A stretch of DNA of 22,752 nucleotides from Rhodoferax sp. GTDB lineage: Bacteria > Pseudomonadota > Gammaproteobacteria > Burkholderiales > Burkholderiaceae_C. The notes under the pieces are model-generated. The model ran no database searches and was not told the origin of the DNA. It was given only the letters and a program-made list of their open reading frames with translations. The position numbers were made by a program, and so were the translations under genes. The stretch covers positions 1 through 22,752 of the forward strand of contig JAIFMR010000189.1 in NCBI GenBank assembly GCA_020048255.1, given 5' to 3'. Shown in pieces: positions 1 to 7,489 of this stretch (the first letter of the stretch is position 1; each line of letters opens with the position of its first letter).

Positions 1-941
1 ACGTGATGATGCCTGGCATGGATGGCCACGAGGTGTTGCGACGCCTGCATGCTGACCCGGCCACGCGGGATATTCCGGTGATTTTTGTCACTGCGATGGA
101 TGAAGGCCGTGATGAGGAACGTGGATTTGAGCTCGGTGCGGTGGACTACATCACCAAACCCATCAAACCGGCCATCGTCCAGGCCCGTGTGCGCACCCAA
201 ATCCAGTTGAAACTGGCCCAGGACACTTTGCGCGTCCACAACGCCGATCTGGAGACCGAAGTGCGCCGGCGCATGCGTGACAACCGCATTGTGGAAGACG
301 TCGCCATGCGCGCACTGGCCAGCCTGGCCGAAACCCGCGACAACGAAACCGGCAACCACATCCGGCGCACCCAGGGTTATGTCGAGTTGCTGGCACGCTC
401 ACTGGCCAGCACAGAAAAATACAAGGCAGTGCTCAACGTAGACACCATTGAGATGCTGGTCAAAGCAGCGCCGCTGCATGACATCGGCAAAGTCGGTATT
501 CCGGATCACATCCTGAACAAGCCCGGCCCACTCAACCCCGATGAGTGGCAGATCATGAAGCAACACACCGTGTTTGGCGCCAACTCGATTGAGCACGCCA
601 TGATCGGGGAAGCCGACCACACGCCCCTGGCGTTTTTGCATGTCGCCATGGACATTGCCTACTCACACCACGAAAAATGGGACGGCAGCGGCTACCCGAA
701 TGGCATTCAGGGCGAGTCCATACCGTTGGCCGCACGGCTGATGGCACTGGCAGACGTTTTTGACGCCCTGATCTCGCGACGGGTTTACAAGCCGGCGTTT
801 TCACACGAAGAAGCCAAACGCATCATCCTTGAAGGGCGGGGCCGCCATTTCGAACCCGCTCTGGTGGATATTTTTGAAGAGCGCTTTGACGACTTCCGGG
901 CCATTGCCCTGCGCTATATCGACGACGAAAACAAGACCTGA
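1..941 (+). CDS. Response regulator with HD-GYP domain (c-di-GMP phosphodiesterase), 5' partial
   Basis: The gene enters from the left edge; the first complete codon is GTG at 3. The first two bases (ac) would complete an Asp codon just before VMMPGMDG, so the cut falls at the phospho-acceptor of a receiver domain. The receiver continues with the conserved Thr (VIFVTAMD) and Lys (ITKPIKP). A helical linker (about window residues 65-100) leads to an HD-GYP domain with HDIGK at 477-491, the following GIPDHILNKPG stretch and HHEKWDGSGYP ending at 698. HD-GYP proteins of the RpfG type hydrolyse c-di-GMP in the cytoplasm, and phosphorylation of the receiver normally controls this. The metal-binding HD and GYP motifs are intact, so activity is expected. 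It lies 56 bp before the binding-protein gene on the same strand and is probably the output of the kinase at 3198. The missing N-terminus could carry more domains. Confidence 0.93.
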   Translation, partial: VMMPGMDGHEVLRRLHADPATRDIPVIFVTAMDEGRDEERGFELGAVDYITKPIKPAIVQARVRTQIQLKLAQDTLRVHNADLETEVRRRMRDNRIVEDVAMRALASLAETRDNETGNHIRRTQGYVELLARSLASTEKYKAVLNVDTIEMLVKAAPLHDIGKVGIPDHILNKPGPLNPDEWQIMKQHTVFGANSIEHAMIGEADHTPLAFLHVAMDIAYSHHEKWDGSGYPNGIQGESIPLAARLMALADVFDALISRRVYKPAFSHEEAKRIILEGRGRHFEPALVDIFEERFDDFRAIALRYIDDENKT

Positions 942-997
942 GAGGCGCTGACGGGATTTCCAACGCCAGCCACCGCTCGCTAGCAGAAGGAAAAACC

Positions 998-3172
998 ATG
1001 CTCCCAAATCTCAAAGTCCGTTGGGCTGCTGCCATCGCTTTTTTGGCCGTCGTGGCCATTGCTTGGTTCGCCTGGCTGGGCAAAAGCCCGCAGGCACCCA
1101 CCCCACCGGTTGCCTCTGAAAGCGCCAAGCCAGACATCAGGGTGCTGCGCCTGGGCCTCAATATTGCGGCCGATAGCGCCTTACACGCTGCTGCCCTGCG
1201 TTTTGCTGAACTGATCCGTGAGCGCAGTGGGGGCAATCTACAGGTGTCGGTGCACCCAGACCAACAACTGGGCAGCGACGACCAAATGCTGGAAATGGCG
1301 CGCGGCGGCAAGCTTGATTTGGTGCTGATCCCCACGGCCAAGCTCAGCTCGGCCATCCCGGCCATGCAGTATGCCGACCTGCCCTTTTACTTCGCCGGGC
1401 GCGAAGAGCTGTATGCCATGCTTGACGGCGAGCCGGGTCGGCTGCTGCTGTCCAAGCTCTCAACGATCGATCTGGTGGGCCTGACCTTCTGGGAAAACGG
1501 CTTCAAGCATTTCACCGCCAATACCCCCATCCGCAACCCCGGCGACTTCGCCAAGCTGCGCATTCGCACCATGAAAAGCCCGCTGATTGCCGATCAGTTT
1601 GCCTCACTGGGCGCCCAGCCCATCCCGATTGACTTTCATGCCACCTACAAAGCCCTGGCAGATGGCGCCGTGGACGGCCAGGAAAACCCCTTGGTGGCGA
1701 TTGTGGGCATGCGGTTTCAAGAAGTGCAAAAACACATGACGCTGAGCAACCACGCCTACCTGGCCTACGCCTTTGCGGCCAGCAAGCAAGGCTTTGAGTC
1801 GCTGTCGCCAAGTCAACGCGACATCATTTCGCGGGCTGCCCGGGAGCTCACGGTGTGGGAGCGCGCCGAGACCGCGCGCCGTGAAGTGACCTTCCTGGAA
1901 ACCATTCGTTCCGCCGGCGTGACGATTCACACCCTGTCACCCGAAGAACGCCACAACTTCAGTGTGGCGCTGGCCCCGATTGCCGACAAGTTCGGCTTCG
2001 AGGTGGGTTACGACTTGCTGGCCAAGACCGAAGAACTGCGCCATGCAGCGCGGACCAAGTCGCAAACTGCCAACAGCAAAGAGCCGCTGCTGATCGCCAT
2101 CGACGCTGATTTATCCGTGCGCGGGGCCCAAGCCGGTGGAGCGATTTACCGGGGTGTGCAAATGGCCGTGGAGGAAATCAACCAAAAAGGCGGCTTGCTT
2201 GGCCGACCTCTGCGCATGGTCGCGCGCGACCATGCGGCGTTGGCCCCCATGGGCCGCCAAAACGTCGAACATTTTGCCGCCATGCCCTCGGTGCTGGCCA
2301 TCGTGGGGGGCATGCACACGGCCGTGATCAGCGAAGAGCTCGACACCATTCATCGGCTGAAGATTCCCTACCTGATCCCGTGGGCCGCTGGACAAGGTTT
2401 GATTGACCACGACTTTCGTCCGAGCTACACCTTCCGGGTATCTATGGGTGATGCTCACGTCGCGCCTTTTTTATTGGAGCGCGCGCGCAAATTGGGTGGC
2501 CGCGTGGTGGTGCTGCTGGAAAACTCCACCTGGGGCCGCAGCAACGAGACGGCTCTCAAACCCATCATCGCCAAATTACCCCCCAACACCGTCAGCATCG
2601 ACTGGTTCAATGGAGGTGAACCCAATTTTGATGCGCGCCTGGCCACACCACAGTACCGCGACGCCAGCGCCATTGTGCTGGTGGCCAATTCTCAAGAAGG
2701 CAAATTGATTGTCCAGGCGTCTTCCCGCCTGGACAAACCCGCACCCATCTTCGCCCACTGGGGGTTGACAGGGGCAAATTTCTGGAAACAAACGCAGCCG
2801 GAGTTGCAAAAGGTGAAATTGCATTTTGTGCAGTCGCTTCTATTGGATGAAGCCCAGATGCACCCAAAACTACCGGCCTTTGTCAAGCGCTATCGCCAGC
2901 GTTATGGCCTGAGTCCAGACGCCGCCGTTCCATCTCCCACCGGCACAGTCCATGCCTACGACCTGACCCACTTGTTGGCCCGCGCCGTCACACAGACCAA
3001 ATCCACCGACCGCCCAGCCATCCAAAATGCGCTGGAGAATTTGCCCGCCTATGCCGGCTTGTTGCGCGACTACAAGCCGGCATTCACCAAAACGCGTCAC
3101 GACGCCCTGGATTCTTCGCTGCTGCATCTGGCGCATTTTGATGATCGCGGGCGCGTCGTGGGGTCAGAGTAA
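998..3172 (+). CDS. Membrane-anchored double solute-binding protein: TRAP DctP-like plus ABC LivK-like domains
   Basis: A 724-aa protein with one N-terminal membrane segment (about residues 9-28) and a Pro-rich spacer. A DctP-type TRAP solute-binding module follows (about 50-345), with the family LRIR arginine segment at 187-190 and the GAVDGQENPL segment near 223-232. A second, unrelated Peripla_BP_6/LivK-like module spans about 363-720, with the family hallmarks GGAIYRGVQMAVEEIN and GGLLGRPLR. The ATG at 998 has a good AAGGA-type ribosome site. TRAP and ABC binding proteins normally deliver organic acids or amino acids to separate transporters, but no permease gene lies nearby. Its place between a response regulator and a hybrid kinase suggests the protein reports ligand to the kinase instead. 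The uncleaved-looking anchor (no clear signal-peptidase or lipobox site) supports a tethered sensor. Domain assignment is firm; the sensor role is inferred and the ligands are unknown. Confidence 0.85.
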   Translation: MLPNLKVRWAAAIAFLAVVAIAWFAWLGKSPQAPTPPVASESAKPDIRVLRLGLNIAADSALHAAALRFAELIRERSGGNLQVSVHPDQQLGSDDQMLEMARGGKLDLVLIPTAKLSSAIPAMQYADLPFYFAGREELYAMLDGEPGRLLLSKLSTIDLVGLTFWENGFKHFTANTPIRNPGDFAKLRIRTMKSPLIADQFASLGAQPIPIDFHATYKALADGAVDGQENPLVAIVGMRFQEVQKHMTLSNHAYLAYAFAASKQGFESLSPSQRDIISRAARELTVWERAETARREVTFLETIRSAGVTIHTLSPEERHNFSVALAPIADKFGFEVGYDLLAKTEELRHAARTKSQTANSKEPLLIAIDADLSVRGAQAGGAIYRGVQMAVEEINQKGGLLGRPLRMVARDHAALAPMGRQNVEHFAAMPSVLAIVGGMHTAVISEELDTIHRLKIPYLIPWAAGQGLIDHDFRPSYTFRVSMGDAHVAPFLLERARKLGGRVVVLLENSTWGRSNETALKPIIAKLPPNTVSIDWFNGGEPNFDARLATPQYRDASAIVLVANSQEGKLIVQASSRLDKPAPIFAHWGLTGANFWKQTQPELQKVKLHFVQSLLLDEAQMHPKLPAFVKRYRQRYGLSPDAAVPSPTGTVHAYDLTHLLARAVTQTKSTDRPAIQNALENLPAYAGLLRDYKPAFTKTRHDALDSSLLHLAHFDDRGRVVGSE

Positions 3173-3197
3173 GTGTCGCCAGCGTTAACCTCTCACC

Positions 3198-6100
3198 ATG
3201 ATCAATCTCGCCTTCTTCAGCGGTAGCGTTCAACGCCGAATCACCTGGGCCTTTGGCCTGTTTGTGGCCCTGTCCATGGCGACCGTGGCGGTAACGGTCG
3301 GGTCTCGCCTGTTTTCAACCATCACCAACAACCTGACCCACGAACTGGAGCAGCGTGGACGTCAAGATGCTCAACTGTTGCTGCAACGCATTGAGTATTT
3401 GCTGGAGAGCGCCAGTGTGCTGGTGAAGAACCCGCTGGTGATCAACGGGCTCAATGATGCCCAGGGACGCCAGACCTACTTGCCCGAGTTGGTCAAGAAC
3501 TTCAGTGAAGGCCGTGATGTCGGGGCGGTGGCCCTGCTGGGTTTTGACGGCCGCCCGGCCTATTCCAGCCTGCAAACCCTTCCCACCTATGGTGATTCAC
3601 CCGAATTGCGCAGTGCCTTGGCCGACGGGGTGGTGAGTTATCTGGTGGACGCAGAGCGGGGTCAATGGGTGGTTTTTGTGCCCGTGAGTTACTACAGCAC
3701 CACACAAGGCGTGCTGGTGGTGACCTACGATCTGGCCGCAGTCGCCAAGCGGGTTTTGTCGACCGATACACTGATCGGGCACCGCTTGCTGGCGGGCGAC
3801 AAACCCCTGTATGCCCGTCTACCCACCCAGGACACCGATCTCATCTCCATGCGCCAGACCATCTCCAGCGGCACCGGCGGATTTCTGACCGGACTCAAGC
3901 TGGAACTGGAGGTGAGCGCTCCGCGTCAGCACTATCTGGAGCCAGCCACCAATGCGGTGCTGGACGTGGCCGTTTTGGGTCTGCTGCTGACCCTGGTGGC
4001 CATCGGTACCGCCTATGCCATCGGGTTTACCATTTCACGCCCGATTCTGTTGTTGCGTCAGCGCGTGGCTGAAGCCGATGGCAGTGCAGAAAAGCAATGT
4101 GCGCCTTTGGGCACCAACGATGAGCTGGAGGACCTGGCCGAGAAGTTTGACCAACGCACCCGCGAGTTGCTCAACATTCAGCAGCACCTGGAAGAACTGG
4201 TCACCACACGCACACAAGAGCTGGAGCTGGCCAAAGAGGCCGCCGAGGGTGCCAGCCGTTTCAAAAGCACGTTTCTGGCCAACATGAGCCACGAGATTCG
4301 CACCCCGATGAACGCCATCATTGGCCTGACCTATCTGATCCGTCGTGATGCAGTGGACCGACGCCAACAAACCAAACTTGACAAGGTGTCGCAGGCGGCG
4401 CAGCACTTGCTGGGCATCATCAATGACATTCTGGATTTTTCAAAAATCGAGTCAGGTAAGCTGACCATTGAATCTGCGGACTTTGAATTGGACCGGGTGT
4501 TCAATAACCTGAACGACCTGGTGGTCGACCGGGCGGCAGAAAAAGGGCTGGAAGTGGTGAACCGAATTGACCCGGCGATTCCGCAACTGGTGCGCGGTGA
4601 CCTGCTTCGCCTGGGCCAGGTGTTGATCAACTTTGCCACCAACGCCGTAAAGTTCACCGACAAGGGCAGCGTGATTGTGAGCGCCAACCTGGTGAGCCAG
4701 GATGCGCAAACACTGCGGGTGCGATTTGAGGTGACTGACACCGGCATTGGTATGACCGACGAGCAATGTGAGCGCCTATTCCAGGCGTTTGAGCAGGCTG
4801 ATGCCTCCACCACCCGAAAATTTGGCGGCACCGGCCTGGGGCTGGCCATCAACAAACGCCTGGTCGGGTTGATGGGTGGCGAGCTGGGCGTCTCCAGCAC
4901 GGTGGATGTCGGCAGCACCTTCTGGTTTGAACTTCCCCTGCAGCGCGCCACGGTGAATGAAATGCAGGAGTACTCCTACCGCATGCCGAAAAATCTCAAT
5001 GTGCTGGTGGTCGATGACGTGGCTGACGCGCGGGAAGCCATGTCACAAATGCTCAATGGTTTCAACGACAACGTGGCCACCGCGGACTCGGGGGATGCCG
5101 CATTGAAAAGCGTCAGCGAGGCCATTGCGGCCGGCAAACCCTTTGATCTGATTTTGATGGACTGGGCCATGCCCGGCATGGACGGTATTGAAACCAGCCG
5201 CCGCATTGTGGCGCTCAGCGGAAAGTTGGCGCCCAAGATCGTCCTGGCCACGGCTTTTGGTCGCGATTGGTCGGCCGAACGGCTGCAAGAGGCCGGCATT
5301 GTGGCGCAACTCAGCAAGCCCGTGACACCTTCGACGTTGTATGGCGCCATTGTCGACACCCTGTCCGAAAAAGTTCACGCGGGCAACCATGTTGGCATCC
5401 GGCACGGCCACAAGCCCGAGCTGGACCTGTCGCCACAGGAAGTGGCGCGAGAACTGCTGGAGGACGCCGGCATGAAGGTAGACGTGGTGGATGATGGCGT
5501 CAAGGCTCTGACCATGGCCAGCCAGCATGCCTATGACCTGATCCTGATGGATGTACAGATGCCGCGCATGGACGGCATCACAGCCACCCGCGAAATCCGG
5601 CGCTTGCCAGGCTGTGTGTCAGTGCCGATTCTGGCCATGACCGCGAATGCGTTCAATGAAGACCGGGCACAGTGCCTGGATGCCGGCATGAACGACCATG
5701 TGGCCAAACCAGTCGACCCGGACCGGCTGTTTTCGGCACTGTTGCAATGGTTGCCGACCACCCACGCTGCACCGCAGGATGCGGCGCCGATACCGCCCAG
5801 CAACCCTCCCCGTGATGAGCTCAGCGACAGTGACACCCTGTTGTTGCAGTCGCTCGAAGCCATTGACGGGCTCGACGTTGCCGCCGGACTGCGGGTGACG
5901 CGTGGCAAGGTGTCGTCTTATGTACGCCACTTGCAGCAATTTGCAGACACACATGACAAAGATGGCGATGTGATTCGTGCTGCGCTGTTGGCCCAGCAAC
6001 CCGACGAGGCACAGCGCCGTGCCCATGCCTTGAAAGGGGTGGCCGGAAACGTTGGTGCCGTGCGCGTGCAACACATGGCGGCGGCCATTGAAGCCCCCCT

Positions 6101-6452
6101 GAAACACCAACAAGACGGCGCCGCGACGCGGGCACACCTGGAGCTTGATCAACTTGACCTGGAGCTTCCTCCCCTGATCACCCGTCTGAAATTGGTGCTG
6201 TCGGCGGTGGAAGTTAGCCACTCGCCAACACCAGCTCCCGTGTCAACCACCCAGAGTGCCGCCCTGTTGCGCCACTTGCGGCAATTGCTGGAAAGTGACG
6301 CTTTGCAGGCGCAACATGATTTTCTGTCACATCAAACGGCCCTGTTGCCTTTACTGGGGCAACAGACGTTGGCAAGCTTGGCCAGCAGCATTGAGCAATT
6401 CGATTACGAAGAAGCCCTGGCGATTCTGGATGCAGCCCAAGCCGGGCAGTGA
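3198..6452 (+). CDS. Hybrid sensor histidine kinase with Cache-like sensor, two receiver domains and HPt
   Basis: A 1084-aa inner-membrane kinase. A membrane segment at about 13-35 is followed by an extracytoplasmic region of about 215 residues resembling a Cache-type sensor, a second segment at about 253-276 and a HAMP/coiled-coil linker. The HisKA domain has phospho-acceptor His365 in FLANMSHEIRTPMN. The HATPase domain has the N box NFATNAVKFT, G1 DTGIGM and G2 GTGLGLAI. Receiver 1 (about 600-720) is complete, with Asp606/Asp607, acceptor Asp655 and the KP motif. Receiver 2 keeps acceptor Asp785, MTANAF and AKP, but its first strand and acidic pair are replaced by HKPELDLSPQEVA. A C-terminal HPt domain has His943 in HALKGVAGN. 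The gene starts 25 bp after the binding-protein gene. The expected phosphorelay is His365 to Asp655/Asp785 to His943 and then to a separate regulator, probably the HD-GYP protein at 1-941. Confidence 0.93.
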   Translation: MINLAFFSGSVQRRITWAFGLFVALSMATVAVTVGSRLFSTITNNLTHELEQRGRQDAQLLLQRIEYLLESASVLVKNPLVINGLNDAQGRQTYLPELVKNFSEGRDVGAVALLGFDGRPAYSSLQTLPTYGDSPELRSALADGVVSYLVDAERGQWVVFVPVSYYSTTQGVLVVTYDLAAVAKRVLSTDTLIGHRLLAGDKPLYARLPTQDTDLISMRQTISSGTGGFLTGLKLELEVSAPRQHYLEPATNAVLDVAVLGLLLTLVAIGTAYAIGFTISRPILLLRQRVAEADGSAEKQCAPLGTNDELEDLAEKFDQRTRELLNIQQHLEELVTTRTQELELAKEAAEGASRFKSTFLANMSHEIRTPMNAIIGLTYLIRRDAVDRRQQTKLDKVSQAAQHLLGIINDILDFSKIESGKLTIESADFELDRVFNNLNDLVVDRAAEKGLEVVNRIDPAIPQLVRGDLLRLGQVLINFATNAVKFTDKGSVIVSANLVSQDAQTLRVRFEVTDTGIGMTDEQCERLFQAFEQADASTTRKFGGTGLGLAINKRLVGLMGGELGVSSTVDVGSTFWFELPLQRATVNEMQEYSYRMPKNLNVLVVDDVADAREAMSQMLNGFNDNVATADSGDAALKSVSEAIAAGKPFDLILMDWAMPGMDGIETSRRIVALSGKLAPKIVLATAFGRDWSAERLQEAGIVAQLSKPVTPSTLYGAIVDTLSEKVHAGNHVGIRHGHKPELDLSPQEVARELLEDAGMKVDVVDDGVKALTMASQHAYDLILMDVQMPRMDGITATREIRRLPGCVSVPILAMTANAFNEDRAQCLDAGMNDHVAKPVDPDRLFSALLQWLPTTHAAPQDAAPIPPSNPPRDELSDSDTLLLQSLEAIDGLDVAAGLRVTRGKVSSYVRHLQQFADTHDKDGDVIRAALLAQQPDEAQRRAHALKGVAGNVGAVRVQHMAAAIEAPLKHQQDGAATRAHLELDQLDLELPPLITRLKLVLSAVEVSHSPTPAPVSTTQSAALLRHLRQLLESDALQAQHDFLSHQTALLPLLGQQTLASLASSIEQFDYEEALAILDAAQAGQ

Positions 6453-6526
6453 ACCGGAGGTGCGAGTCGCCAGACAACACACCGCTTTGAATCGGACCCC
6501 TAAACCGCCAGGGGAGCAAACCATGC

Positions 6527-7207
6527 TCAATTCAGGTGACTGTTGATGAGCTGGCGCAGCTCGACGCTGTTGACGATTTGGATCTGTTCACGACCCAGCG
6601 CAACCCAGCCTTCGCGCTCAAAACGGCGCAGCAAACGTGTCACGATTTCGCGCACTGTGCCCAGTTCATCGGCCAGCATCTGGTGCGTCACGTTGATGTG
6701 TTGACCACGCCCCAGCAAGGCCGCGGCCAGGCGACGATCCAGCCGATGAAAGGCCACGGCATCAACCAGGGCGGTTAGATCGGCCATCCGTTCGGCAAAC
6801 AGGCCCAAGACATCGTTGCGAAAAGCAGGTGTCTCGATCCAGCGTTTGAAAAGATCAGGCTTGATCAACAACAAACGGCTGGCCTTGGTGGTGACACCAG
6901 CGGCAGACAGGGGTTGGGCGCGAAACAGGCAAGCGCTGGAGACCAGGCACAACTCACCTGGCACCACGCGGTACAACTCCAGTGAGCGGCCGTCGCCCGA
7001 GTGGCGCGAGACCTTGATCTCGCCCTCCAGCACCAGCGGAAAACCCTGACAGGCCGTGTTTTCGCCAAACAGCTTCGTATCGCTAGGCACCTCCATGGGC
7101 TGCAGAACATCCGCCAGCTCGCTGAGCGCCGGTTGCACCTGGGCCAGCGAAGGGTACAAATCGAGGATCTGCGCCATCGGCAAGGCCGTGGCTGTGGCGC
7201 TGCTCAT
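6527..7207 (-). CDS. Crp/Fnr-family transcriptional regulator
   Basis: A 226-aa cytoplasmic regulator with an N-terminal cyclic-nucleotide-binding-like beta-barrel (about residues 30-120), a dimerisation helix (about 125-155) and a Crp-type winged helix-turn-helix (about 172-203, THQMLADELGTVREIVTRLL). It has Cys53, Cys87 and Cys93 but lacks the N-terminal cysteine cluster of classical FNR, so a [4Fe-4S] oxygen sensor of the E. coli type is unlikely. The effector cannot be told from sequence. The ATG start lies only 3 bp after the copZ-like stop, so the two are almost certainly one transcript, divergent from copA. Crp/Fnr genes beside copper genes often tie copper supply to respiratory oxidase assembly; that role is inferred here. 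The 74 bp between its stop and the kinase stop contain no clear terminator. Confidence 0.9.
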   Translation of the reverse strand: MSSATATALPMAQILDLYPSLAQVQPALSELADVLQPMEVPSDTKLFGENTACQGFPLVLEGEIKVSRHSGDGRSLELYRVVPGELCLVSSACLFRAQPLSAAGVTTKASRLLLIKPDLFKRWIETPAFRNDVLGLFAERMADLTALVDAVAFHRLDRRLAAALLGRGQHINVTHQMLADELGTVREIVTRLLRRFEREGWVALGREQIQIVNSVELRQLINSHLN

Positions 7208-7210
7208 TGA

Positions 7211-7408
7211 TTAAGCCGCAACGGTATAACCTTCGTCCACAATGGCCTGGCGCAAGACCTCGGTGGTCAGGCTGGACTCCACTTCGACTTGATTGATGCT
7301 ACGGTCGGCCTTGACTTCGGCACTGCGGTCGAGCTGGCGAATTGCCCGCGTGACCGCCTTTTCACAGTGTTCACAGGTCATTCCCTCAACGTGGAAGGTG
7401 TACTTCAT
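7211..7408 (-). CDS. copZ: CopZ-like copper chaperone (heavy-metal-associated domain)
   Basis: A 65-aa single HMA-domain protein with the metal-binding motif GMTCEHC (Cys12 and Cys15). Its length and ferredoxin-like pattern are typical of CopZ/Atx1 chaperones. It should bind Cu(I) in the cytoplasm and pass it to the N-terminal metal-binding domain of the CopA-type ATPase encoded divergently 72-82 bp away. The start ATG is preceded by an AGGAT ribosome site about 7 bases upstream. It is the first gene of a two-gene unit with the Crp/Fnr regulator. A role with another soft metal is possible, but the partner gene makes copper most likely. Confidence 0.87.
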   Translation of the reverse strand: MKYTFHVEGMTCEHCEKAVTRAIRQLDRSAEVKADRSINQVEVESSLTTEVLRQAIVDEGYTVAA

Positions 7409-7489
7409 ACAAATCCTCAGAAAATAGGGTGATTACACAGCGCGTTAAAAAGCACGTATTGTCTGCCTTGACACCGCTTTGTGCATTTC

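Noticed and set aside
6523..6546. A 7-codon open frame (MLNSGDC) behind a good AGGGGAG ribosome site after the hybrid kinase
   Set aside because: It ends within the 3' end of the convergent Crp/Fnr gene. It may be the remnant of a lost downstream gene, but nothing further supports it.
7460..7474. TTGACA at 7469-7474 as the copA -35 box
   Set aside because: It lies only 7-22 bases before the possible copA starts, leaving no room for a -10 element and leader.
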